Below are positions 1 to 10,305 of a DNA stretch of 64,000 nt, in pieces; the first letter of the stretch is position 1; every line of letters starts with the position of its first letter. The translations under genes were made by a program, and so were the position numbers. The notes under the pieces were generated by a model. That model was not told where the DNA came from, ran no database searches, and saw only the letters and a program-made list of their open reading frames with translations. Source of the DNA: Actinostola sp. cb2023 (taxonomy: Eukaryota; Cnidaria; Anthozoa; Actiniaria; Actinostolidae); NCBI GenBank assembly GCA_033675265.1, contig JAUJYZ010000540.1, positions 124,001 to 188,000 on the forward strand, read 5' to 3'.

Positions 1-461
1 GTTTTAGTTTTTTTTTTAATTAACCATATGCCTTTTTTTTTAAATGTTTTTTTTTTTTTTTTTTTTTTTCTAATTTTTTTTTACATTCCTTTTTGGTTTT
101 TTTTTTTTTTTTTTGTTTTCCTTTAAATCTGTTTTTTTTTGTTTGGTTTGTTTTTTCTTATTTGTTTAGGTGAACAAATTTAAATATTTTTTTTTAAACC
201 AGTGGTTTTAAAAATTTTAATTTGCGACATTTTATTTGCCCGTTTATATTTTTTTTTAATTTTTTTTTTAAGAAACTTTTTTTGATTTTTCCCACAAATT
301 TCTTTTTTTTTTTTTTATCCACTTTTTTTTTTTTTTTTTTTCGTACACTATCATTGTAAAACCCAAAAATTAGGATTTTTTTTTTTTTTTTTTAGAAACT
401 TTTTTTGGGTTGTTTTTTTTTTTTTTTTTCAATAACTGGCTTGGAAAATTTTTTTTGCTTT

Positions 462-505
<44 letters not shown>

Positions 506-2161
506 AAGTTTTTTTTTTTTTTTTTTTTTCGACCCTAATTTTTTTTTTTTTTTGGAAACTTTTTTTTTTTTTTTTTTTTTGGCTAGTGTCCCACATTTTT
601 TAAAATTTTCACTTTTTTTTTTTTTTTTTTTTTCAAAAGTTTTTTTTTTTTTTTTTGGTTTTTTTTTTTTTAAAATTTTTAAACCCTTAAGACTTTTTTT
701 TTAATTGGTCGGACATACCTTAATTTTTTTCATGTTTTAACTTTTTTTTTAAACTATTTAAAAACACACAAAGGGAACCACAACAAATACTAAAATTTTT
801 TCGATTTTACATTAATTTTTTGTTTAAACAAAGAAATTAAAATTTTTTGTTTTTTAAATTTTTTTTATGTTTTTTTTTTTTCGGGCCTGATCACCTCTGG
901 TTTAAACAATTTTTTTTTTTTATTTTTGTTTTTCCAGATAAATATTCAAGAATTTCCCCAAATTTTTTTTTCCAATTTCATACATTTTTTTTGAAACGTG
1001 TTTGTTGAAAATTTGTTTTATGGGCCCATTTTTTTTTGAAAAATAAAGAATTTTAAATTGAATTTATTTTAATTTTAAATTGCAATTGGTTTTTTTTTTT
1101 TTAATTTTTTAAAATTGTTTTTTTGATTCCAACCGAAAAAAAAAAATAACAAAAACCATATGTTTTTTAAAAACATTTTTTTTCCTTTTTTTTACGAACC
1201 AGCATTTTTTAATTAAATTTTTTTTTTGTTTGTTTTTTTGAAAACCCTATTTTTTTTTTGCAATGAAAAATTTTTTTTCAGGAAAAGCAACAATAGATTT
1301 TTTGAACATTTCATTTTTTTCCTTTACAATTTCCTTGTTTTTTTTTTTTAGCAAACTTGTTTTTTAAAAAGAAATTTTTTTTTTTTTTTTTTCTGTAAAT
1401 CCCCGATTCAAACTCCTGAAAATGGTGGCCTGCATTTAAAAAATCAAGTCACCCTTCCGCTTTTTTTTGTTTTACGAATTTTTTTTGTAATTTTTTTTTT
1501 TTTAAATTTTGTGGATTGTTTCCCAGAAAAGGATTTTTATCAATTTTAACAAATCACCCGTTTTTTTTACATTTTTTTTTTAAATTTTTTTTTTTTTTTT
1601 GGTTTTTTTTTTTTTTTTTGGGGTTTTTTTTTTTGGCCCGCCTTTTTTGGGAAAAAAATTTGTTTTTAAAATGTACAAAATTTAATTCTTGAAAATTTTT
1701 TTGATTTTTAACGTTTTTTTTTTTTTTTTTTTAATATTTTTTTACTCCCTTTTAACATTTAAATTCCAAAAATTTTTTTTTTTTTTTTTTTTAGTTTTTT
1801 TTTTTGTTTTTTTTTTTTTAGAACAAAAACAAATTTAATAATTTTTTTTTTTTACAATTAAGCCTTCCCCAATGAAGGCCAATTTTTTTATTTTTGAAAT
1901 TTTTTTATTTTTTTTTGGTTGAATTTTTTACCCCTTTTTTTTTTTTTTCCATTTTACAATACCCGTAAAATTTACAATTGAAAAAATAAACGAGGGCGAA
2001 ATTTTTTTTTGAAAAGGCCCAAGATTTTTTTTTTTAGGTTTTTAAAGTTTTTAAAAATTTTTTTTTTTTATTAATTTACCAGGTAATTAAACATTTTTTG
2101 GTAAAAAAATGGTTTTTGGTTTTTTTTTTTTTTTTTTTTTTTTGCCTTTTTTTTTTTTGGT

Positions 2162-2194
<33 letters not shown>

Positions 2195-2640
2195 GTTGTA
2201 ATTTTTTTTTTAGTTTTTTTTTTTTTAAGAGTCTTTTTTTTTTTTTTTGAAATCGAAACCCCATTTTTTTTCACTCAGTTTTTTTAAAGTTTTTGAGTGT
2301 TTGTTTTTTTTTCCCCAATTTTTTTTTGTTTTTTTGACAAAAAATAAATTTTTAATTTGTTTTGGTATTTTTTTGGACCCCCAACTAGAAAAAGCCCGGG
2401 TCAATAAATTGGGATGTTTTAAAAGTGCAAGTTGCTAATTTGTTTTCCAAGTTTTTTTTTTTCCCGGGTGATTTTTTAGCAAATAAAAGGAAGATTGGTT
2501 TGAAAAGGCTTGTTTTTATTGTTTTTTTTTTTTTATGGTTGTTTGGGTTTTTTTTTTGGTCAAGTGAAAAGTGGTTTTATGTTAGAAATTGGTTGAGCAG
2601 TAAAAATAACAAAAACATTAAATTTGAAAGCTAATTAATC
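1..2640. repeat. T-rich low-complexity block, probably unreliable sequence
   Basis: Almost continuous runs of 6 to 30 T on the plus strand, broken by short A- or G-containing words. Composition changes abruptly to ordinary AT-rich DNA near 2640. No repeat unit, exon or homology is visible. Lysine- or phenylalanine-rich reading frames here are by-products of the homopolymers. It may be a real degenerate poly(T) region, but the many different homopolymer lengths look like a badly resolved consensus. Confidence 0.75.
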
Positions 2641-2837
2641 GAATTATTGTCTAATGTAATATAAAAAATCTAATTATTGAATTCTAATATGTATAAATAA
2701 TTCATTATATATAACAATAAGCTAAGTTAAAAATATCTATATTAAAAATATAGTAATACATGACCAAAGATGACTACATGATTGTAGTCTATACTGTACA
2801 TTGTATATGTACATTGTATTTATTCACAAGGTTGACT

Positions 2838-2934
2838 AGTCTCCCTCACAGCCGCAGTTCGGGTCGTCATGCAATGCTCTCCTCTCTTGGGGAAAGCGAT
2901 GCATGACGACCCAAACTGCGGCTGCAAGGGAGAC
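2838..2934. repeat. Short inverted repeat (hairpin element)
   Basis: Two arms of about 35 bp (2838-2872 and 2900-2934) are near-perfect reverse complements, sharing the core GCCGCAGTT and GGGTCGTCATGC. Probably a MITE remnant. No coding content is supported around it. Confidence 0.55.
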
Positions 2935-3145
2935 TAAAGGTTGACCATCAACAAGAATATTAGGGAGACCTGGAAACTGAGGGTGGTCACTGACAAGAGC
3001 TTTGTTTACACCCTCAGTAGTTCTTTTATGCACCCCACTCCCATTTCAAGTGCAGTGTACATGTAGTGTGCAGGTTTCTCAGTAGATGCAAACAACTGGC
3101 AGAATACTGTAGTCATCTGTTCTGATATTTTTAAAACCATTATCT

Positions 3146-3311
3146 GAAGTGCGACCCTGACAACTACAACACTTTTAGACAAGCTCCAGTCTAGACAGCC
3201 ATCAATCAAACTAGCTTTGCTATGATTGGTTAAAGTCTGGACATGCCCATGTTGTTTGATTGACATCCAGCTATTTTCAAACCTGACAAGCTGTATTGAA
3301 AGTCGCACTTA
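3146..3311. mobile_element. Possible MITE with GAAGTGCGAC ends
   Basis: GAAGTGCGAC at the left and GTCGCACTT at the right form short terminal inverted repeats, and the interior is AT-balanced and non-coding. The arms are short, so this is tentative. Confidence 0.35.
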
Positions 3312-3350
3312 AATGATAACGGATATAATAAGATACCTCGTAGAGTGATT

Positions 3351-3485
3351 CCAATAAACCTGAGCATTACTAACTACACCAATACACACTATTAGACACT
3401 CACTCTTTTGTTTTCTTTTGTTCCTTTGCATCTAATAAACACTGACAGCTAATTAGAAGTGCCCAGGTTTATTGGAATCACTCTA
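3351..3485. mobile_element. TA-flanked MITE, family A copy 1
   Basis: The terminal inverted repeat GAGTGATTCCAATAAACCTG starts at 3353 and its complement ends at 3483. TA dinucleotides at 3351-3352 and 3484-3485 fit a TA target duplication of the Tc1/mariner type. The interior matches the start of a second, longer copy at 17662. It lies about 350 bp 3' of the last supported TIMMDC1 homology exon. Confidence 0.8.
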
Positions 3486-3594
3486 ACACACAAGCCATTA
3501 TAACATAATTAATGATATGACTGTCTACATTAGGATTGTAAGCTGCTCGGCTGCCGTAGGTGCCTTTCATATGCAGCCCGAAAAAGTCCTCCAT

Positions 3595-3652
3595 CGGTTG
3601 TAAAGCGTGAAATGCGCTATATAAGAACCGACATATTATTATTATTATTATT
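3595..3652 (+). repeat. SINE/LINE-like 3' tail with GCGCTATATAAG core
   Basis: Contains GAAATGCGCTATATAAGAA followed by an ATT microsatellite. The same core recurs at about 8742-8762. It resembles the 3' end of dispersed retroposons, but no body was found upstream. Confidence 0.45.
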
Positions 3653-3699
3653 GTGTGGATGCTTAGAAAATACAAAAAACCATTGCATAATTTGTATAA

Positions 3700-3837
3700 C
3701 ATCTTATTGAATTCATGAATAATTAATGAGGGAAATACAATAGAAATCATAAGCGTAGCAGACATCTGTAAATCGGCAAGAGATTCGTCCTCATTTGCAT
3801 TCAACTTTAACTTGGATTTTCTTGGCCAAACTGTTTC
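3700..3837 (-). CDS. TIMMDC1: Tentative C-terminal exon of TIMMDC1
   Basis: After a TAG acceptor at 3838-3840 the minus strand reads ETVWPRKSKLKL and then NANEDESLADLQ. This could join in phase 0 to the previous exon if that exon ends at 4028 (GT|gtaagg). It loosely resembles the charged C-terminal tail of the family (GETV followed by a K/R-rich stretch). The open frame continues to 3478 with increasingly noncoding-looking sequence, so the 3' boundary given is arbitrary. It may be chance. Confidence 0.25.
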
Positions 3838-3895
3838 CTATCATCAAAATTATAGTAAAACATCCACTTATACATCGTTGGATTCGATAAGTAAT

Positions 3896-3990
3896 ATACA
3901 ATATTTGCGTCCGATCTGTATGGGATTTACAAACTCTCACCTACGGCTCGAGTTTGTAAATCCCATACAGATCGGCCGCTCATATTGTAT
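3896..3990. repeat. Inverted-repeat hairpin in TIMMDC1 intron
   Basis: The arm with core GATCTGTATGGGATTTACAA (from 3896) is matched by its reverse complement ending near 3990, around a loop of about 13 bp. It looks like a small foldback MITE and lies just 3' of the exon at 4023-4101. Confidence 0.7.
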
Positions 3991-4022
3991 ATAAATGTAG
4001 TACATACAAAGTCTTGCCGTAC

Positions 4023-4101
4023 CTTACACCAGCGCATAACACAGTGGCTACTAGCAAACTTCTCCATCCTCCAAACATCTTATAAATTGCTCCAGTGGAA
4101 G
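4023..4101 (-). CDS. TIMMDC1: TIMMDC1 exon 4 (membrane segment)
   Basis: Encodes STGAIYKMFGGWRSLLVAT and then VLCAG. It follows a ttctag acceptor and completes the split glycine codon of exon 3. Two donors are possible: gtacgg at 4022 or gtaagg after 4028. The second has the better consensus and ends in phase 0. Confidence 0.7.
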
Positions 4102-7100
4102 CTAGAAAGCAAGACAGAGAATCAAAGCATTTCAAATCAAAAGTAGTAATTAAATGATACAAGTCGACTCTCTAAGCCAGACACCTTCAGGAACATATTT
4201 TTGTGTTCGGTTTAGTAAGGTGTTCATGTTTTAACTTTAAGTTAATCTATTGTAATAAAACAGTACGCCAGGGACCAGACAAATACTAAAAGGTGTCCTC
4301 CATAGAGGTGTCTGGCTTAGGTGTGTGCCTACCTCCAGCAGCCACATAATTTAAAGCGTCATTCTTGTCCCTATAAACACTAGATGCAGCTAAAAAGAAA
4401 CTGTGGAAAAATAACAAATGAAACACTTTACCAACTAGGTACACTGTACATGTAATAGTTTGTAATAATAAATACTACATGTATTTACAGAGGGTGACAG
4501 CAAAGCTTAGAAACCTGTGGCCTTCATTATTGTATTATTGTTTCTGTCCTGTCAGCCTTTTGCAAAATTACTTTAATTGGTATGTACATGTAATTGTACA
4601 TTTTGTAATCTCAAATGACCTTCTAATGTGCGATGAGGTTGCTGCCCTGGATACAACCGAGCCAGAGGTTCATGTTACAAATGCATGACAATAAATAATG
4701 AAATACTCCTTTTTACAGTTCCCAGCGCCATCTTGAAAGGTAGCCGAGCCTTTGCATCGAAGCGAGACCAACGGTGACCTTGCAAGGATAGAGACCTTTT
4801 TAACACACATACAATATTATTCACATGTCTCTATCCTTGCAAGGTCACCGTTGGTCTCGCTTCGATGCAAAGGCACGGCTACCTTTCAAGATGGCGCCGG
4901 GAACTGTAAAAAGGAGTATCGATTCAAACCTATACAGGCATGCATCCATAGGGAGCAATATTGCAGTCTGAACCCAAATGCATAGTGGGGTCTTGTAATA
5001 ATATTGTACAGCAAACTAACATGTACATGCATAACATAACATACATGTACATGCATGCATAACATGTACATGTATGTCCTGGAGAGGGAGCCTAATGGCA
5101 TACTGGCATCGCACCCCCTTTCGAAAATGAAATTACATTTAAAACCTACCTGTATAATCCTGCAAATAATCCCATACGCCAACCCCAGCGAGATCCATAT
5201 TTGATAAAACCCAGAACCTTAGCTGACTGGAATTCCCTCTGCGCATGCATCTGAGATCTATAAACTGTAAGCTTGTTTTGTTTGCCGTAATGTTCAGCAC
5301 CAATCCTTATACCAAACTGGCCTCCAAGCAGGAAGCCAAACATTGAACTGACGCAGACTATTGTTGGAATGTCTTGTATTTCTTCAGATAGAGTATTGTG
5401 AGGACTATAAAGAAATATTGTCATTTTACGAACACAAGTTACATGTACATGTATGTAGATATAATTACGAGGTCCAAGAATAAGAACTTGTCATTTGAAA
5501 ACGGCCAACGAAGCATAGTACATGTACGTGTAAGAAGTGAGAGTCGTGTCCCCACTAGTGAGATGAGTGTTGGGTGTATAGAATAGAGAATGTAGTACGA
5601 AGTGAGTGTGAGAATCGTGTCCCCACTAGTGAGATGAGTGTTGGGTGTATAGAATATAGAATGTAGTAAGAAGTGAGTGTGAGAGTCGTGTCCCCACTAG
5701 TGAGATGAGTGTTGGGTGTATAGAATATAGAATGTAGTAAGAAGTGAGTGTGAGAGTCGTGTCCCCACTAGTGAGATGAGTGTTGGGTGTACAGAATATA
5801 GAATGTAGTACGAAGTGAGTGTGAGAGTCGTGTCCCCACTAGTGAGATGAGTGTTGGGTGTACAGAATATAGAATGTAGTAAGAAGTGAGTGTGAGAGTC
5901 GTGTCCCCACTAGTGAGATGAGTGTTGGGTGTATAGAATATAGAATGTAGTAAGAAGTGAGTGTGAGAGTTGTGTCCCCACTAGTGAGACGAGTGTTGGG
6001 TGTATAGAATATAGCATATGTAAGAAGTGAGTGCGAGAGTCATGTCCCCACTAATGAGATGAGTGTTGGGTGAATAGAATGTAGTACGAAGTGAGTGTGA
6101 GAGTCGTGTCCCCACTAATGAGATGAGTGCTGGATGTATAGAATGTAGTATTAAAGAAGTGAGAGTCGTGTCCCCACTAGTGAGATGAGTGTTGGGTGTA
6201 TAGAATATAGAATGTAGTAAGAAGTGAGTGTGAGGGTCGTGTCCCCACTAGTGAGATGAGTGTTGGGTGTATAGAATATAGAATGTAGTACGAAGTGAGT
6301 GTGTGGCATGTCCCCACTAGTGAGATGAGTGTTGGGTGTATAGAATATAGAATGTAGTACGAAGTGAGTGTGAGAGTCGTGTCCCCACTAGTGAGATGAG
6401 TGCTGGATGTATAGAATATAGAATGTAGTAAGAAGTGAGTGTGAGAGTCGTGTCCCCACTAGTGAGATGAGTGTTGGGTGAATAGAATGTAGTAAGAAGT
6501 GAGTGTGAGAGTCATGTCCCCACTAGTGAGATGAGTGTTGGGTGAATAGAATGTAGTAAGAAGTGAGTGTGAGAGTCGTGTCCCCACTAGTGAGATGAGT
6601 GTTGGGTGTATAGAATATAGAATGTAGTAAGAAGTGAGTGTGAGAGTCGTGTCCCCACTAGTGAGATGAGTGTTGGGTGTATAGAATATAGCATGTGTAA
6701 GAAGTGAGTGCGAGAGTCATGTCCCCACTAATGAGATGAGTGCTGGATGTATAGAATATAGCATATGTAAGAAGTGAGTGCGAGAGTCGTGTCCCCACTA
6801 GTGAGATGAGTGTTGGGTGTATAGAATATAGAATGTAGTAAGAAGTGAGTGTGAGAGTCGTGTCCCCACTAGTGAGATGAGTGTTGGTTTTGTATAGAAT
6901 ATAGCATGTGTAAGAAGTGAGTGCGAGAGTCATGTCCCCACTAATGAGATGAGTGCTGGATGTATAGAATATAGCATGTGTAAGAAGTGAGTGCGAGAGT
7001 CATGTCCCCACTAATGAGATGAGTGCTGGATGTATAGAATATAGCATATGTAAGAAGTGAGTGTGAGAGTCGTGTCCCCACTAGTGAGATGAGTGTTGGG

Positions 7101-7436
7101 TGTATAGAATATAGCATGTGTAAGAAGTGAGTGTGAGAGTCATGTCCCCACTAATGAGATGAGTGCTGGATGTATAGAATGTAGTATTAAAGAAGTCATA
7201 GTCGTGTCCCCACTATACATGTAGCTGATATAAACACTTCATCACTTGACACGTTAAAAAAGCAATTTACAAGCTCAGTAAACTGAAATTGTTATGCTTG
7301 CGTCAGGCCCGTTTTCACATAATAACTTGTCTTGTGCATTAAGTTCTATCTTGTAAACTTACCTAATTTTGAACATTTCTTTCACTCGATCCCATCCTGT
7401 CTCTTCTTTCGTGTCTTGTAAATCTTCACTAGCCAT
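4023..7436 (-). CDS. TIMMDC1: TIMMDC1-like complex I assembly factor (gene span, four exons; C-terminus uncertain)
   Basis: Family role: inner mitochondrial membrane protein of the Tim17/22/23-like fold that helps build the membrane arm of respiratory complex I. Exons: 7363-7436, 5150-5404, 4333-4400 and 4023-4101, all with GT-AG borders and consistent phases. The product starts MASEDLQDTKEETGWDRVKEMF, whose TGWDRVKEMF matches the family's GWDRLRELF motif. It continues through a hydrophobic segment (VCVSSMFGFLLGGQFG), the signature GFIKYGSRWGWRMGLF and SVYRDKNDALNYVAAG, and then a glycine-containing membrane segment (STGAIYKMFGGWR). The spacing between the WGWR and VYR motifs equals that of the human protein as I remember it. 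The N-terminus is shorter than the vertebrate form, with no obvious presequence. Intron 1 is expanded by a 71-bp minisatellite. The charged C-terminal tail was not located with confidence. Confidence 0.85.
4171..4320. mobile_element. MITE-like element with CTAAGCCAGACACC ends
   Basis: CTAAGCCAGACACCT at the left and AGGTGTCTGGCTTAG at the right are exact inverted repeats about 150 bp apart, inside a TIMMDC1 intron. The same AGGTGTCTGGCTTAG string closes the minisatellite at 40360, so these words belong to a dispersed family. Confidence 0.55.
4333..4400 (-). CDS. TIMMDC1: TIMMDC1 exon 3
   Basis: Reads SFFLAASSVYRDKNDALNY plus VAAG after a ttccacag acceptor. It opens in phase 2 and closes in phase 1, matching its neighbours. 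VYRDKNDAL aligns with the family motif VYRNKDAL directly after the WGWR membrane segment. Confidence 0.85.
4703..4919. repeat. Long foldback hairpin in TIMMDC1 intron
   Basis: Arms of about 92 bp are near-identical reverse complements, including the core GACCAACGGTGACCTTGCAA, and flank a loop of about 30 bp. The outer ends contain GCGCCATCTTGAAAGGTAGC, a word common in dispersed foldback elements. Transcribed as part of the intron it would form a stable dsRNA hairpin. Confidence 0.8.
5150..5404 (-). CDS. TIMMDC1: TIMMDC1 exon 2 (core with WGWR signature)
   Basis: 255 nt between a ctttatag acceptor (5405) and a gtaggt donor (5149). Reads SPHNTLSEEIQDIPTIVCV, then the membrane segment SSMFGFLLGGQFGIRIGAEH, and ends GFIKYGSRWGWRMGLFAGLY. 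It both opens and closes in phase 2. This exon carries the strongest family signature. Confidence 0.9.
5530..7220. repeat. 71-bp minisatellite, about 24 copies
   Basis: Tandem unit of about 71 bp built around GTGTCCCCACTAGTGAGATG and GTTGGGTGTATAGAATATAG. Variants drop the 10-bp ATAGAATATA piece or change CTAGTGAG to CTAATGAG. It fills most of TIMMDC1 intron 1 (5405-7362). Open frames within it are artefacts. Confidence 0.95.
7363..7436 (-). CDS. TIMMDC1: TIMMDC1 exon 1 (start codon)
   Basis: ATG at 7436, then MASEDLQDTKEE and TGWDRVKEMFKI, closing in phase 2 at a gtaagt donor (7362). The TGWDR motif matches the family N-terminal region. No earlier in-frame ATG with good support was seen. 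Confidence 0.85.
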
Positions 7437-7969
7437 CGTATAACGCGTTCTCTATCCACCCTATTTTTATAACTTTAAGGTAAAACCACTATTAACCCTA
7501 TTTTGTGCGCATTTTGTAAGTAAAACTTCAAGATAGAGCAAAATGTCACAAAACAGCTCCTCCGTCCGCCATCTTGAAAACCTATACCAGTCCTTCGACC
7601 GCGTAAACCACAGCAAACCCAAGTACTTGTTCGCGCGCTCGTGTGCACATGTACCCTGGGTTTATACCCTGGGTGCCAGGGCAGGCCAGGGGTTCCCTTT
7701 CACTCTCGGGATTTGGTGAGTCACGAAGGGACGAGATGAACACAACTCGATCAACATCTCAAATCCCACTAACTTTGAGGGGTGATCATTTGACAGGGAG
7801 ATCGCCCGGGGAGATTGCCCCTAGTATGACAGTGATTTCTAAGGGTCCAACGTCGAGTCCAACTTTTAATTAATCTTGATTTTCTCTGAAAGTGACTCCG
7901 CCCTTTGTTGTACACCACAGAAAAAGTTAATTCCCGGCCTCCCTTTTTGTACTTTTGGAATCAGACCCC

Positions 7970-8102
7970 GTCCACACTAAAACGCTAACCTGTGTTTTCC
8001 TATTGTTTCTGGTAATGAACTGATTGTTTTCGATTCCCTTGAGGATAGAGAACAATATAAAAACGATGCGTTTTCAAATGAAAACGCATTAGTGTGGCCG
8101 AC
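7970..8102. mobile_element. MITE-like element with GTCCACACTA ends
   Basis: CCGTCCACACTAAAACG at the left and CGCATTAGTGTGGCCG at the right form imperfect terminal inverted repeats. Internal AAACGATGCG and CGTTTTCAAATGAAAACG words are typical of compact GC-ended MITEs. Confidence 0.5.
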
Positions 8103-8554
8103 TTGTAGATACTGGGACTGTGAAGGCTGGGGAAGGTCGTTCAAGGTCATCTATCCCCGGGTCGGCCATACTAAGTATAAGGATATTATAACTGAGTCCA
8201 AAATCCGGTATCGCCAGTTGTGTTTACTGGAATCACGTAAAGGCTCTATGGCTGCGTTGAATAGGTTGATAAGGTCGATCATATATAAGCGAAGATGGAC
8301 GAAACAGCCAGAGATACGAAATGGGAGTGATCGTAAATATACCGTAGACTGCAAAACAGCCCCTACTTTTTCGTGAAACTCTGCCGAGAAGAGTTCGATC
8401 GCGGCGAGACGAAGGGAGGTACGGGAGACGCCCGAGTCTATAGATAGAGAGCTACGGGACACCGTTTGTGTTCCTTGACTCTGCATGAACAATTGTCACG
8501 AATGGAAAGACTTACATATATTTGATATTTCCATCCAAAATGATATATGTAAAC

Positions 8555-8717
8555 AGGGCCGTACATAACTCAAAATTCAAGGGGGCCATCAGTACGTATT
8601 TAACATAAAAAAAGAAATAAAAATAGTACAGTTCTCTGTACTTTTTGGTATCTTTTTCGCCTTGCTAGGGGGGACAACTGCCCCCCCCCCCTGCCCCTGT
8701 GCTGAGTACGCCCCTGG
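8555..8717. mobile_element. MITE family B copy 1
   Basis: Begins CAGGGCCGTACATAACTC and ends GAGTACGCCCCTGG. The interior (ACAGTTCTCTGTACTTTTTG, GGTATCTTTTTCGCC, poly-C) is nearly identical to the element at 11971-12127. CAGGG ends suggest a hAT-type origin. Confidence 0.75.
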
Positions 8718-8724
8718 TAAATTA

Positions 8725-8770
8725 AGCGCATTGATACATTGTGAAATGCGCTATATAAGAATTGCATGAC
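8725..8770 (+). repeat. Second copy of the GCGCTATATAAG retroposon tail
   Basis: Contains GAAATGCGCTATATAAGAAT, shared with about 3605-3625. It directly follows MITE B copy 1. Confidence 0.4.
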
Positions 8771-9914
8771 ACTTTTTTTTTTAACTACACCCCGGTCTGA
8801 TACCGCTGAAAAGTAATTATGATAAGCACGTGGTGAGGAGTTTGTTTACCTGGAATATAGAACGCCTGGATTAATTCAATCACTGCACGGAATTAAAACT
8901 GTTGAACGACAAAACAAAGCACTAGCTATACAGTACTTGACATTCTTTACAATTACATTTTTTAAATGCCTTATCTGCACCCGGAATGTATCATTTCGGC
9001 TTTCATCGAATTTACTTTTGAGAAAAAATGATTTTGAAGTAAGTGGGAAAAAGTTGGAAGAATTTCTTTCCAATTTAGTTTTCTTCTCATTTATTACATT
9101 TTATTTTCATTTTGTGATAGAAAGAAAAAAGACTAGAAACTGAGAAGGTAATATCAGACTCTGGACGAGAGATTTGTTTCAAGAATCGGCAGAGTACCTT
9201 CATTTTTGTAATCGGATTTTAAGATTACAACTTTCTAATCCTTTTCAGTTTTTTAAAATATTATTCCACGAATGTATATATATCAAATGACGGGTCTTCG
9301 TTCTACTTTCACGAAAAACAGAGTAAAATATTTGTTCATATATTCTTATAGTCTGATATATTACATGTTTGATTTGCGCAAGTTGCCTATCACATGAGAT
9401 GAAGAATCGCTGAATTTGCTTTCAGTTTGGCTATAAATACTCATGATGAAATTACCACAAGTGACCTAATTCAGAGCAACCGCCGAATGACGGTCATTCA
9501 GTGTCACAGTTTTGGCCAAGAAAAATATTGATAATTAAAATCTTGGAAATTCTTTTTTTTAAGATTGTGAGACTTGCTCTTTTTCTGTAGTGTAGTTTTC
9601 AAATACATTGAGTGTTGTAAAGAAATATCGCTTACTGTAATTGTATTTTTACGAGTGGACTTCGTACGGATCCAATAAATAACATCTTGTATAAAGTCAT
9701 GAGATAAGGCAACCTGACCTTTATCAATCAATTTCGTAATACAAACTCCTCTCATTCGTGGAAATACATACCGGTATTTTTACAAATATTGTAATCCTGT
9801 AAATTTACATGACTCTTGAGTTTCCCCTGACAGCTCGACAAGTAAACCTGGACTGTGATTGGTCGAGAGCGCTAACGAGAAATCAACAAATAGTAAGGAA
9901 TGATCACAAGACGG

Positions 9915-9925
9915 GATATAATATC
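9915..9925 (+). promoter_or_regulatory. Candidate TATA box of the PH-domain gene
   Basis: GATATAATATC lies about 355 bp upstream of the PH ORF. A TCAGT initiator-like word about 25 bp downstream (9936-9940) would give a 5' UTR of about 330 nt. Confidence 0.4.
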
Positions 9926-10272
9926 TATAGCTCTGTCAGTACATTATCAGTGCACTGGGAGAGATTGGTGTCATAGTTTGTCAAGCCGGTGAAGGAGAGC
10001 ATCTGTCGAAGGAAGTGAGTTCTAGTGCAGTGCATATTTCGTTCTGAGAAACTGAACCAGCGAAATCTTCAAGTCTGATAGAAGTGTGCATGTGAAAGTC
10101 GCATCGTTTATACGCGGAGTCTTCGTTATTTTTGGATCAACTAGCTACAGAGATCTTCCTGAAACAAGTCACGATTGAACTAAAGAGAAAGATACACGGC
10201 AAAACTACATTTTCACATAGTCGCATAATCGAAAAGAACAGAAAACTCAAATTCAAGTGCAGAGGAACTTTA

Positions 10273-10305
10273 ATGTGTCATGGGGAAAGTAAGAGAGAAT
10301 ACTGA
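10273..10305 (+). other. Short overlapping uORF of the PH gene
   Basis: ATG at 10273 is 7 bp before the PH start in another frame and reads MCHGESKREY then stop. Scanning ribosomes meet it first, so it could dampen translation of the PH protein. Inference only. Confidence 0.3.

Larger units (their letters stand above)
7437..9914. other. Intergenic region between TIMMDC1 and PH gene
   Basis: Opposite-strand (divergent) 5' ends: TIMMDC1 starts leftward at 7436 and the PH gene rightward near 9945. The region must hold both promoters. Apart from the inverted-repeat elements listed separately and a CGCCATCTTGAAA word at 7567 I see no coding sequence. Confidence 0.6.

Noticed and set aside
2071..2634. 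Lys-rich and Phe-rich frames
   Set aside because: Produced by the T-homopolymer block.
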